From: Coriobacteriales bacterium
Lineage (GTDB): Bacteria > Actinomycetota > Coriobacteriia > Coriobacteriales > UBA8131
Direction: 5' to 3'
DNA: 41,124 nucleotides
NCBI GenBank assembly: GCA_031263025.1
Contig: JAISGO010000005.1
Location: forward strand, 1-41,124
Numbering within the stretch: position 1 is the stretch's first letter; every line of letters begins with the position of its first letter. The notes beneath the pieces are model-generated. The model was not told the origin of the DNA, did no database searches, and saw only the letters and a program-made list of their open reading frames with translations. The translations under genes and the position numbers were made by a program. Below are positions 29,387 to 37,154 of the stretch, one piece after another.

Positions 29387-29445
29387 GCCTAAGGCGCCGC
29401 CCAAGGCGGAGCCCTAAGGTGCTGCGGGTGTGGCTGTGTACCTGT

Positions 29446-29910
29446 TCAGCTAGCGGCAATCGCCTGTTTGGCGATGTCGTAGGAAAAACCATGGGAGAGC
29501 AAATGACGCAACCTAGCACCATATTGATCTTTGGCGTGGCTGTGGTAATGGGCAAGGTCATTTTTGGCGCGGTCAAGCTCAAGGTCGTCACTATCGAAGA
29601 AAGCGTCTGGATAGCCAGGCTCTTCAGCGAGCTTGATACCAGCACGCGAGAGGCCGTTCTCGATTTTACGGCGTCCCCAACCGGACGCCTGCTTGGAGCG
29701 GATGTAAAGTTCGGCAAAACGTTTGTCGTCGACAAGGCCTGCCTGCGTGGCCCGGGCGATTGCCCTCTCTATCTCAGCAGCACTGAAGCGTGGCTCACCC
29801 CTACCGCGCGCGTCCAAACCCGCTCTGGACAAGCGCTCGACCAATTCCTTGGTCGAGCGCTCGCGATAACTGATTAGCTGAAGGAGCTTGTTGAAGGCTT
29901 CGTCGGCCAT
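29446..29910 (-). CDS. recX: Regulatory protein RecX
   Basis: RecX binds and restrains RecA filaments. The 154-residue product shows the helical repeats of the family: LLQLISYRERSTKELVERL, then FSAAEIERAIARATQAGLVDDKRFAELYIRSK and SGWGRRKIENGLSRAGI, quoted here as key parts. It starts 11 bases after the recA stop, the usual recA-recX operon, and would share the SOS promoter of recA. Length is normal for the family (about 150-200). Confidence 0.9.
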   Translation of the reverse strand: MADEAFNKLLQLISYRERSTKELVERLSRAGLDARGRGEPRFSAAEIERAIARATQAGLVDDKRFAELYIRSKQASGWGRRKIENGLSRAGIKLAEEPGYPDAFFDSDDLELDRAKNDLAHYHSHAKDQYGARLRHLLSHGFSYDIAKQAIAAS

Positions 29911-29921
29911 CTTGGACCCTG

Positions 29922-31040
29922 TTACTTAGTAGTCTTAGCGGCAGCGGCCTTGGGCGCCTTTTCGGCGGTCGCGTTAGCCTTTGCCATGCCCTCAGCTTGT
30001 CTGCTGCTGGCATTCGCCCCCGTCGTGGCGGCATTATCGGCGGTCTCGGTCTCGATTAAGCCCAGGGACATCCGGGTCTTCAGCTCGATCTCCTCCATCA
30101 GGCCAGGATTTCCCCGCAGCACTTCCTTGACCGCCTCGCGGCCTTGGCCAAGGCGCTCACCGTTGTAGCTATACCAAGCGCCAGCTTTCTCGACGATGCC
30201 CTCTTCGGCCGCCAAGTCAACGATACAGCCTTCTTTGGACACGCCTTCGCCATACATGATGTCGAACTCAGCCTGGCGGAAAGGCGGTGCTACTTTGTTC
30301 TTGACCACCTTGGCCCGAACTCGATTGCCGATGATCTCACTGCCGTGCTTGATGTAGTCGACCCGACGGATGTCGATACGCACGCTAGAGAAGAATTTGA
30401 GGGCCCGGCCACCGGTAGTGGTCTCGGGGTTGCCATACATCACGCCGATCTTCTCCCGCAACTGGTTGATGAAGATGCAGGTGGTGTTGGATTTTGAGAG
30501 GGAGCCGGCCAGCTTGCGCAGGGCCTGCGACATCAGGCGGGCCTGCAGGCCGACGTTGACGTCGCCAATCTCCCCCTCGATCTCGGCCCGGGGCACCAGA
30601 GCCGCCACCGAGTCGATCACGACGGCGTCGATGGCGTTGGAATGCACCAACATGTCACAGATCTCCAGGGCCTGCTCACCGGTGTCGGGCTGGGAGATCA
30701 AGACGTTATCTATATCGACCCCCAGACGTGCGGCATAGACCGGATCGAGGGCGTGCTCAGCGTCGATGAAAGCCACGATCCCGCCCATCGCCTGGGCCTC
30801 GGCCAATATTTGCAGGGCCAGGGTGGTCTTACCGCTTGCCTCGGGGCCGTAGATCTCGACGATCCGCCCCCGCGGCACTCCGCCGATACCGAGGGCCGCG
30901 TCCAGGGATAGCGCCCCGGTCGGGATGCCCTCGATCTCCATGCGCGGGCCATCCGAGCCATAACGCATAATCGATCCCTTGCCGAACTTCTTCTCGACCT
31001 CGCCTAGGGTGAATTTAAGTGCTTCGATCTTGTCCGCCAT
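29922..31040 (-). CDS. recA: Recombinase RecA
   Basis: The 372-residue RecA carries Walker [10 protein letters not shown], the [16 protein letters not shown] region, [17 protein letters not shown], loop L1 near residues 155-165, [20 protein letters not shown] (start of L2) and the C-terminal Ala/Lys-rich tail ([14 protein letters not shown]). It promotes strand exchange and LexA cleavage. Its promoter holds a Gram-positive SOS box between -35 and -10, so it is repressed by LexA until damage occurs. recX follows in the same operon. Confidence 0.98.
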   Translation of the reverse strand: MADKIEALKFTLGEVEKKFGKGSIMRYGSDGPRMEIEGIPTGALSLDAALGIGGVPRGRIVEIYGPEASGKTTLALQILAEAQAMGGIVAFIDAEHALDPVYAARLGVDIDNVLISQPDTGEQALEICDMLVHSNAIDAVVIDSVAALVPRAEIEGEIGDVNVGLQARLMSQALRKLAGSLSKSNTTCIFINQLREKIGVMYGNPETTTGGRALKFFSSVRIDIRRVDYIKHGSEIIGNRVRAKVVKNKVAPPFRQAEFDIMYGEGVSKEGCIVDLAAEEGIVEKAGAWYSYNGERLGQGREAVKEVLRGNPGLMEEIELKTRMSLGLIETETADNAATTGANASSRQAEGMAKANATAEKAPKAAAAKTTK

Positions 31041-31091
31041 TTGACTACTCCAATCAATCTGTCAACACCTGAACAAAAATTCAATAGCCTC

Positions 31092-31120
31092 ATATTAGCA
31101 GAACATTTGTTCGATGTCAA
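31092..31120 (-). promoter_or_regulatory. recA promoter with LexA (SOS) box
   Basis: On the minus strand TTGACA (31115-31120) and TAATAT (31092-31097) are 17 bases apart. The spacer holds CGAACAAATGTTCT (31100-31113), a match to the CGAAC-N4-GTTC box bound by LexA/DinR in Gram-positive bacteria. A repressor bound there would block polymerase directly. The start of recA lies about 50 bases downstream. Confidence 0.88.
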
Positions 31121-31204
31121 GTCGCAGGCTACCTATGCTGATGTCAGCTGCGCTTCCGCACGTATTCTGTGTCCCAGGGGCGGATTTTGGGCACTGGCCT
31201 TAAG

Positions 31205-31219
31205 CTGGCTTTAAGCCAG
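31205..31219. other. Small palindrome downstream of the membrane-gene pair
   Basis: CTGGCTTTAAGCCAG is a perfect 15-base palindrome three bases after the stop at 31222 on the minus strand. TTAAG repeats flank it. It is a possible weak terminator; there is no U-run. Confidence 0.3.
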
Positions 31220-31221
31220 GT

Positions 31222-31644
31222 TTAAGACCGGGGCAGGCTGTCGGTCACGAAGACCACCAGATAGGCCACCCCCGCCACCCCCAGGGCTGCGCCCAAACCG
31301 GTGTAGAAGAAAGCGATGAACCAAATCGGCACCAGACTGAAGATACGCAGTACCAGGCCAAGCGCGATCATGAAGATCATCACCGCATAGGCACGCACGT
31401 CCATCATGCGAAAGACGTTCTTGGTGGGCTCCTCAGCGCTCAGGCGCTCGATCCGCCGGGCGTTCTCGGCGGTGATCTTGAGGAACATCAGGAGGAAGAG
31501 GACGAAAATCACGAAAGAAGCCACGCACTCCCACCAGACCCACTGGTTGATGCCGGTCTCGATACCGATTGCGCAGACGTTGAGGCCAGCGATGATCCAA
31601 ATGATCCCGGCGACGATCTGTAAGGCTTTGGTCTTGATCTGCAT
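31222..31644 (-). CDS. Small membrane protein, unknown, second of a pair
   Basis: The 140-residue product has four membrane segments (about residues 8-28, 36-56, 86-106 and 110-134), with a charged cytoplasmic stretch ENARRIERLSAEEPTKN in the middle. No family is recognised. Its ATG directly abuts the TAA of the preceding membrane gene (31645-31983), so the two are translated together. They lie downstream of cydAB but beyond its terminator. No function is proposed. The palindrome CTGGCTTTAAGCCAG lies just past the stop and may end the transcript. Confidence 0.65.
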   Translation of the reverse strand: MQIKTKALQIVAGIIWIIAGLNVCAIGIETGINQWVWWECVASFVIFVLFLLMFLKITAENARRIERLSAEEPTKNVFRMMDVRAYAVMIFMIALGLVLRIFSLVPIWFIAFFYTGLGAALGVAGVAYLVVFVTDSLPRS

Positions 31645-31983
31645 TTATGCCACCGTCCCTAGGAAGATCATCATCATCGGCTTGAACATCATGAACATGC
31701 CCAGCATAACGACGCCACAGACGATGGTGATCTTGGCGTTGGCCATACGCTGGGTGTCACCTTGGTCACGCCCGGCCAGGAGTTTGAAGAACCCCAAGAG
31801 CACGAAGACGACCGCGGCCATGCCGCCCACTACCGGCAGCACGGTGATGTTGTCGATGAAGCCGACATAGTCGACGGCCCGGCACATGAACTCGAAACCC
31901 AGCCCGATAGCGTAGATGCAAAGCCAAGTGATGGGCTTAAAGCGACGGGCCGGCTTGGTATTTTGTTTTTGTTGTGTTTTCAT
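31645..31983 (-). CDS. Small membrane protein, unknown, first of a pair
   Basis: The 112-residue product has a basic N-terminus (MKTQQKQNTKPARRFKPI) and three membrane segments at about residues 18-38, 45-66 and 86-110. The last is rich in Met and Phe (MLGMFMMFKPMMMIFL). No family is recognised. It is the first gene of a two-gene unit with the 140-residue protein. The adjacency to cydAB might point to a membrane respiratory role, but the cyd terminator between them argues for separate transcription. Confidence 0.6.
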   Translation of the reverse strand: MKTQQKQNTKPARRFKPITWLCIYAIGLGFEFMCRAVDYVGFIDNITVLPVVGGMAAVVFVLLGFFKLLAGRDQGDTQRMANAKITIVCGVVMLGMFMMFKPMMMIFLGTVA

Positions 31984-32014
31984 ACAAGTAGTTTAGTGTT
32001 TTAGCGGTAGATAG

Positions 32015-32047
32015 AAAACGGGGAGCAGATCAGCGATCCGCTCCCCG
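32015..32047 (-). terminator. Terminator of the cydAB operon
   Basis: On the minus strand CGGGGAGCGGATCGCTGATC and its partner form a stem (32019-32047) with CGGGGAGC/GCTCCCCG arms, followed by TTTT at 32018-32015. It lies 45 bases after the cydB stop. Confidence 0.75.
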
Positions 32048-32092
32048 TCCCCACAGTGAAAATCTCTCCCCTATGCGTGGGAAAACGAAAAC

Positions 32093-33154
32093 CTACGCCT
32101 GAGTCCCGGGGTTGACGTTCTCAGCGACCTGACGGCCGCGGAAGATACGATAGGCAATGATATGATAAATCAAAACCAGTGGGACGCCAATGCAGGCAAT
32201 CACCGTCATCGCGGCCAAGGTGCCATCACCAGCGGCGGCGCTCGCCAAGCTGATGGTGTTGGTGGCGGTGTCGACGGTCGAGATCACGAAGTTGGGGAAC
32301 AAAGTCGCACCAAGCAGGCCAGCCAGGGCCAAGGGCACCAAGGAAGTGCCAAGGAAAGCCCAGACCCGGGCCTTGGCCAAGGTGGCGATCAAGGCGACCA
32401 CCGCACCGACCACGATCAGGATTACGAAGACCCACTGGCAAAGCCCAGCGAAGCCATGGGTGTTGAGGGCCGGGTTGACGCTCGCGACGTGGTTGACAGC
32501 GACGAAGTAGAGCAGGCCGGTGAGGATGAAGAGCACCACCGAGATGATGATCATGATCGGATGGGCCTTAGCCGCGCGCGCTTGCACCGGGCAATCCTTG
32601 GGGGTCTTTAAGGCCAGCCAAGCACAGCCTTGGCAGATCATCACCGCTAGGCTGAGCAAACCACAGCAGAGCGAGAATGGGTTGATCAAGCCGAAGAGCG
32701 GGATGCCGGTATAGTCACCGGCAGCGTTGAGCGGGACACCACCGACCACGCAGCCCACGGCCACGCCGAAGAGCAAGGCCGGCAGCAGCGAGCCAACGAA
32801 GAAGAAAGCATGCCACATGGTGTGCCACTTGGGGTCGACGCTGGCATACTCGACCGAAACCGCACGGATGATCAAGCTCAAAAGCACCAACATGATAGCC
32901 AGGTAGAAGCCGGAAAAAGTAGTGGCATAAGCCGGCGCGAAAGCCGCGAAGAGCGCGCCACCAGCAGTCAACAGCCAGACCTCGTTACCGTCCCAGATGG
33001 GGCCGATGGTCCGACGCACGATGCTTTTCTCCTGCTCGCCCTTGGCGATGAAAGGATAGAGCACGCCAGAGCCGAGGTCAAAGCCATCCAACACGAAGTA
33101 GGCGCCGATGACCAGGGTTTCCAGGGCGTACCAAAGAAGTTGCAGCAGATCCAT
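32093..33154 (-). CDS. cydB: Cytochrome bd oxidase subunit II
   Basis: CydB is the structural partner of CydA in the bd-type quinol oxidase of the membrane. The 353-residue product has about eight or nine membrane helices. It starts LLQLLWYALETLVIGAYFVL and contains DGFDLGSGVLYPFI and IGPIWDGNEVWLLTAGGALF, the conserved DGFDLG and W-D-G-N-E-V-W-L motifs. It follows cydA with only two bases between them. A terminator is found after it. No cydC/D assembly transporter is in the window. Confidence 0.95.
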   Translation of the reverse strand: MDLLQLLWYALETLVIGAYFVLDGFDLGSGVLYPFIAKGEQEKSIVRRTIGPIWDGNEVWLLTAGGALFAAFAPAYATTFSGFYLAIMLVLLSLIIRAVSVEYASVDPKWHTMWHAFFFVGSLLPALLFGVAVGCVVGGVPLNAAGDYTGIPLFGLINPFSLCCGLLSLAVMICQGCAWLALKTPKDCPVQARAAKAHPIMIIISVVLFILTGLLYFVAVNHVASVNPALNTHGFAGLCQWVFVILIVVGAVVALIATLAKARVWAFLGTSLVPLALAGLLGATLFPNFVISTVDTATNTISLASAAAGDGTLAAMTVIACIGVPLVLIYHIIAYRIFRGRQVAENVNPGTQA

Positions 33155-33156
33155 AA

Positions 33157-34836
33157 CTATTCACCTGCCTTTGCGGACTGGGCGGCAGCGGCAGCGGCGG
33201 CTTGGGCCGCGCGGCCTTTCTTACCACCGATGATCGCCAACTCTTCAGCCGACTCCAGCTGCGGGCCCTTCTTGATCAGACGGGTGGTGACACGCAGCCA
33301 GGCGATGAAGAGGATGACATAGAAGATCACAAACAAGATGATGGTGATGACCAGTTGGATCTCGTTAACCGACTGGGAGACACCTTGTGAGGTCAGCATC
33401 TGGTTGTAGACGACCCAGGGCTGACGGCCGACTTCGGCGGTCATCCAACCGGTCTGGATAGCGATGAAAGGAAGCAGGGGGCCAAAAATCAGGAGGTACT
33501 TCTTGACCTTGCCGCCCTCAAAGCTCTTCTTGCGGTTGAGCACTACCAAGGCGAAGATCAGCCAAAGAATCATCAAGACCCACATCAAGATCATCAGATG
33601 GTAGACCTGATAGGTAAAGCCAGCATTGAGTGAGTCACTAGGGGTGGCATTGGCGCTCGAGGAGCTGGAGATGCCGGCTTGGGTAGCGGCATTGGCAGAG
33701 CCGTTGTTGTTGTAGTTGCTGCTTGGCTGTTGGGCCGGGATGGTCTGGTTGCCGTTGGCAGCGCTAGGTTGCTGCCCCTTGGTCGGCTCGACGCCGTTGG
33801 TATAGGTGATACCAGAGGACTTGTACTGGCTGAGGTCGACCGTACCCTTGTTCAGGGTGTCAAGGCCAGGATAGCTCTTAGCCGCGCCAGCACCGGTCAG
33901 GATACTGGAGAGAAAACTCGGCAATTGTAAGGAGGCGTTCTCGTTGCCGGCACCAATCAGGGAGACGCCCAGGGGGCCGTCAGTGAAGTGCCCCTCCATC
34001 GCGTCCATCTTAGTGGGCTGGTTGGCGATGACTTCCTTAGACTGGATGTCGCCCAAGGGGAGCATCAAGACAACGGTGATGATACCAACGATGCAGCCGA
34101 CCTTGAGCAGCTTGCGGCCGAAGAAGATCTGGTCGCCCTCGGCCATCTGAGCATGCTTGGAGCCAGGCTTCTTGCCCTTGATCAGATAATAGGCGCCAAT
34201 CGCCATGATAATGAAAGAGCCTAAGATCAGCAGCGCGTCTACCGTGTGCAGATAGCGAGGCAGGGTAGAGGGGTTAAAAGCAGCCGCCCAGAAGTTGGTG
34301 ATGGTCGCCTTGACCGCGCCGTTGGCCGTGGTCGAGATATCATAGCCGGCCGGGGTCTGCATCCAGGAGTCAGCGATGATGATCCAGAGGGCAGATAAAA
34401 CCGAGCCGATCCAGACCAGCCAGGTGCTGAGCAGGTAAACCCCACGCCCCACCTTCTTGCGACCGAAGAGCACGATACCGAGGAAGACCGACTCCAGGAA
34501 GAAAGCGAAGAGGGCCTCAGCGGCGAGCGGAGCACCGAAGATGTCACCGACGAAACGGGCATAGTTGGCCCAGTTGGTGCCAAAGGAGAACTCCATGGTG
34601 ATACCCGTGGCGACACCGATCAGGAAAGTGGCCGTGAAGACCTTGGCCAAAAACTTGGTCAGCGCGGCGTCTTTGGGATCGCCGGACCGATAATACTTCG
34701 TCTCGGCGATGGCGACGAACAGACCAAGTCCGATCGACATCGGGACGAATAAAAAGTGGAAGAACACAACCATCGCGAACTGGAACCGCGCCAACAAGAG
34801 GGTTGTTGCGGATGCAGTCGTCGTCATAGTACCCAT
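33157..34836 (-). CDS. cydA: Cytochrome bd oxidase subunit I, with low-complexity Q-loop insert
   Basis: CydA oxidises quinol and reduces oxygen with hemes b558, b595 and d. The 559-residue product has ARFQFAMVVFFHFLFVPMSI (His27 is the heme ligand of the N-terminal helix), RYLHTVDALLI (second ligand) and MTAEVGRQPWVVY. The Q-loop has MDAMEGHF but then a stretch of about 60 residues (346-405) rich in Asn, Ser, Gln and Ala (SSNYNNNGSANAATQAG; SSSSSANATPSD) instead of the usual conserved sequence. The C-terminus is Ala-rich. ATG 34836 has AAAGGAG nine bases upstream; the upstream ATG 34866 has none. It permits growth or protection at low oxygen. Confidence 0.95.
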   Translation of the reverse strand: MGTMTTTASATTLLLARFQFAMVVFFHFLFVPMSIGLGLFVAIAETKYYRSGDPKDAALTKFLAKVFTATFLIGVATGITMEFSFGTNWANYARFVGDIFGAPLAAEALFAFFLESVFLGIVLFGRKKVGRGVYLLSTWLVWIGSVLSALWIIIADSWMQTPAGYDISTTANGAVKATITNFWAAAFNPSTLPRYLHTVDALLILGSFIIMAIGAYYLIKGKKPGSKHAQMAEGDQIFFGRKLLKVGCIVGIITVVLMLPLGDIQSKEVIANQPTKMDAMEGHFTDGPLGVSLIGAGNENASLQLPSFLSSILTGAGAAKSYPGLDTLNKGTVDLSQYKSSGITYTNGVEPTKGQQPSAANGNQTIPAQQPSSNYNNNGSANAATQAGISSSSSANATPSDSLNAGFTYQVYHLMILMWVLMILWLIFALVVLNRKKSFEGGKVKKYLLIFGPLLPFIAIQTGWMTAEVGRQPWVVYNQMLTSQGVSQSVNEIQLVITIILFVIFYVILFIAWLRVTTRLIKKGPQLESAEELAIIGGKKGRAAQAAAAAAAQSAKAGE

Positions 34837-34941
34837 GTGCTCACACTCCTTTCCAATAATAAACAAACTGATTGTAGCCCCAATAAAATGAAAGTGTCGC
34901 GTAAAACCTGCGATTCGTTAGGAAAAGTTAAGAAAAACTCT

Positions 34942-34970
34942 TTGCAAAATGTTATGATGGGGGGTATCAT
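34942..34970 (+). promoter_or_regulatory. Promoter of the transposase-derived gene
   Basis: TTGCAA (34942-34947) and TATCAT (34965-34970) are 17 bases apart. The gene starts at 35035 with AAGGA just before the ATG, leaving a leader of about 60 bases. The spacer contains a G-run. Confidence 0.55.
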
Positions 34971-35034
34971 GCTTCTTTGTTCGGAAACATCGCAGACAAA
35001 GACCCGCTAAACCTCTACACGGAGCAGAAGGATC

Positions 35035-36501
35035 ATGTACCTGAAGTGCACCAATAACAAGAAGACCGGCCGCAAATACCTTTCCTGCGTCTACGGTTAT
35101 CGCGATGGCGATGGCAAATGCCACACTAAGATCTATGAATCCTACGGCTATATCGACGAACTGGCCAAGAAATACAAGGATCCCGAGAAGCACTTCCGCA
35201 AGGTCGTCGAGAGCCTCAACCACAACCCGACCGCACTCGGACACGTCCACGATGAGATCAGCGCCCTCCAACATCCCGCCAGCACCCCCCGGGTGGAGAC
35301 CAAGAACCTCGGCTATTTGGTTCCACTCTATTACTACCAGCGACTTGGTATCAACGGTTTTTGGCAGCGTGTCCAGCGCAAGCATAAATTAATGTTCGAT
35401 CTCAACGCTATCTTCCGCATGTTCGTGTTGATGCGGATCTTGGAGCCGGACTTCTCCGAACAAACCCCTTATAATACCGGTCTCTTCTTCGAGCGCCATG
35501 ACTTCTCCGACCAAGACGTCTACCGGGCGCTCCACCTTTTCGCAGAATACCAAGACCGTTTCAACGATTTCTTGCAGACGCGTCTTAGCCGCTACCGCCG
35601 TGAGCGGGTATCCGACCCGAACTCTGGCCAAGTCTCCCCCGCTGACCCGTCGACCCAGGCCCCGGACAGGGTAGATGAGACTTTCAGCGACGTCTTCCAC
35701 GCCCAGCTCAACCTCAATCAATCCACTAAGGCCAGCGAGGCCCACCAAAGCCGGCTGCGCAGCGGCTGTCAACGTCCGCTCTGGATTAGGTTGCGCTTCG
35801 ACAAGGACGGCTATCCGCGCGGATACTCCTATGGCGTACAAGAGCCGCTGGGGGACGGCCAAGATACATTCCTACGCACAGTCAACTCCGAACAGCTCGC
35901 TCCAGACCAGCTACAGTGGGCAGCTGACAACGACTGGCAAAACGAAAGCGCCGAGCTCAAGGCTAAGGCCCGAGCAGAAGGCTCCGGCCAACAGCTGGTC
36001 TGCTTCTGGAGCCTGGAGAACTGCCGTGTACATAATTCGCTCAAACACCACCAACACTACTATGGGGCCAGCCGCCTTTGCGATGGCCTGACCACTTTCG
36101 AGGTCGACCACCCCTACCCCGACCTCTTGCGCCTTAGCCGGGTCTATAGCCGGATGCTCTGGGCGCGCAAGGTCTTCAGCCACGTCAAACCACTGCTCTA
36201 CTACATGCCCGACCAGTACTCCCAAGATGACGTCCTGTCCTCGCATTTCGTTTGCTGCGAGACCGCCTGGGCACTGATGGCCCTGATCGAAGAGGAGCTC
36301 AGCTATGCCTACGACGGCAAGCGCGTCAGCCATGAGCTGCTCCGCTTCACCTGCCTACATACAAAGGAGAACCGCTGGCAGATCAGCTATTGGAACCCTG
36401 TTCTAAGCGAGCTCTGTCGCAGCGTAGGGGTGCATTTCCACTCTGAAGAGCTCACCCAGATGCAGATCAAGCAGATCCTAGCCAAGGTCAAACACGACTA
36501 A
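35035..36501 (+). CDS. IS1634-type transposase-derived protein, probably catalytically dead
   Basis: The 488-residue protein aligns by eye with IS1634-family (IS4 superfamily) transposases at both ends. The N-terminus MYLKCTNNKKTGRKYLSCVY with IYESYGYIDELAKKYKDPEK is the family start. RFDKDGYPRGYSYGVQEP matches the strand after the first Asp. YSRMLWARKVFSHVKPLLYY and SHFVCCETAWALMALIEEEL match the region of the catalytic Glu and the last helices. But the first motif (YDVTxxYFE in the family) is not found, the second-Asp strand (VxDxGMxS) is not found, and the Glu of W-x-I-E-x-x-F is absent. The frame is intact with its own promoter, and no terminal inverted repeats are evident. It looks like an exapted protein of unknown function. 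Confidence 0.65.
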   Translation: MYLKCTNNKKTGRKYLSCVYGYRDGDGKCHTKIYESYGYIDELAKKYKDPEKHFRKVVESLNHNPTALGHVHDEISALQHPASTPRVETKNLGYLVPLYYYQRLGINGFWQRVQRKHKLMFDLNAIFRMFVLMRILEPDFSEQTPYNTGLFFERHDFSDQDVYRALHLFAEYQDRFNDFLQTRLSRYRRERVSDPNSGQVSPADPSTQAPDRVDETFSDVFHAQLNLNQSTKASEAHQSRLRSGCQRPLWIRLRFDKDGYPRGYSYGVQEPLGDGQDTFLRTVNSEQLAPDQLQWAADNDWQNESAELKAKARAEGSGQQLVCFWSLENCRVHNSLKHHQHYYGASRLCDGLTTFEVDHPYPDLLRLSRVYSRMLWARKVFSHVKPLLYYMPDQYSQDDVLSSHFVCCETAWALMALIEEELSYAYDGKRVSHELLRFTCLHTKENRWQISYWNPVLSELCRSVGVHFHSEELTQMQIKQILAKVKHD

Positions 36502-36540
36502 GCGCGGCTTAGGCGGTTTCGCTAAGACAGAACAGAATGC

Positions 36541-36651
36541 TCACCTGGAGCAGGGCCCGCCTGCTCAGACAGGCTTCGCCGCAAATTGTTCACTTTCTGC
36601 GCAAACCGCTCTGCGGCTGCAGAACTCGCAGGCGGGCCCTGCCCCAGGTGA
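36541..36651. repeat. Large inverted repeat after the transposase-derived gene
   Basis: TCACCTGGAGCAGGGCCCGC-CTGC (36541-36564) pairs with 36628-36651 with one mismatch. The loop is 63 bases and contains further GC-rich pairing such as CTGCGGCTGCAG. It could be a terminator or the core of a small non-autonomous element. It starts about 40 bases after the gene stop. Confidence 0.8.
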
Positions 36652-36697
36652 ACTTAGCCTTACATCATTCCTATAACCCCAATTGGGGTCGCGGCAT

Positions 36698-36780
36698 GGA
36701 AACGGGGACACCCTAAATGGCCTTATGAGCGTTTAGTCATACGGAATTTTCCCGAGGCTATTTAGGATGTCCCCGTTTCC
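36698..36780. repeat. GGGGACAC-family inverted repeat, 25-bp arms
   Basis: GGAAACGGGGACACCCTAAA-TGGCC at the left pairs with the right arm (36756-36780, GGCTATTTAGGATGTCCCCG at its left end) with three mismatches. The pairing extends beyond the GGGG ends by GGAAAC/GTTTCC. Confidence 0.85.
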
Positions 36781-36840
36781 ATAGTTGCCTTGTCGGTAAT
36801 AAAGGGCAACGATGGGGCCAAATGTGTCAAATAGCGAAAG

Positions 36841-36864
36841 AATTGGTGGAGCTTAGGGGGTTCG
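36841..36864. repeat. 24-bp duplicate of the tRNA-Ala 3' end
   Basis: AATTGGTGGAGCTTAGGGGG-TTCG here is identical to 37035-37058, which spans the CCA end, acceptor strand and part of the T arm of tRNA-Ala(GGC). This is the pattern left by site-specific integration at a tRNA gene (attL/attR). The interval between them is now only 194 bases and holds no integrase. Confidence 0.75.
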
Positions 36865-36928
36865 CAGATCGCTCGCTGCGCTCGCGCTCCACGTGCTCCG
36901 CAGCAAAGCTGCTGCGCACCTCAGGCCT

Positions 36929-36951
36929 AAAACATGCAACAGGCATGTTTT
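36929..36951. terminator. Perfect hairpin with T-run
   Basis: AAAACATGC (36929-36937) pairs with GCATGTTTT (36943-36951) around AACAG. The flanking A and T runs fit a bidirectional terminator, which could end the minus-strand tRNA-Ala transcript. Confidence 0.5.
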
Positions 36952-37037
36952 CTTAACGGCCTTCGCCCTCTCAGGGTTCGAACCCACGCAACAAAGGCTG
37001 TCTCGGTGGTCTTGGATTCGCGGGAATAAGGAAAAAT

Positions 37038-37113
37038 TGGTGGAGCTTAGGGGGTTCGAACCCCTGACCTCATGGCTGCCAGCCATGCGCTCTCCCAGCT
37101 GAGCTAAAGCCCC
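37038..37113 (-). tRNA. tRNA-Ala (anticodon GGC)
   Basis: On the minus strand GGGGCTT pairs with AAGCTCC (one G-U) at the acceptor. The D arm has TAGCTCAGCTGGGAGAGC. The anticodon arm is CATGG-CTGGCAG-CCATG, giving GGC. The T arm is AGGGG-TTCGAAC-CCCCT. CCA is encoded at 37038-37040. Its 3' end is duplicated at 36841-36864. Confidence 0.95.
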
Positions 37114-37154
37114 ACGGACGAACAGCAGAAATTATATCACAACTCGCAATCAGC

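Larger units (their letters stand above)
36502..37037. other. Gene-free stretch with large hairpins and tRNA fragments
   Basis: About 530 bases without a supported gene. It contains a 24-bp-arm inverted repeat (36541-36651), a small palindrome ACCCCAATTGGGGT (36676-36689), a GGGGACAC element (36698-36780), a duplicated tRNA-Ala 3' end (36841-36864), a perfect 9-bp hairpin (36929-36951) and a T-arm-like fragment CAGGGTTCGAACCC (about 36973-36986) that looks like another decayed tRNA 3' half. Confidence 0.6.

Noticed and set aside
32162-32611. 149-codon plus-strand frame opposite cydB
   Set aside because: It is antisense to a well conserved gene, and its composition is that of reverse-read membrane helices.
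36853-37102. Two small frames around tRNA-Ala (MAGSHEVRGSNPLSSTN and its opposite)
   Set aside because: Both are translations of the tRNA and its duplicated fragment, a common false annotation.
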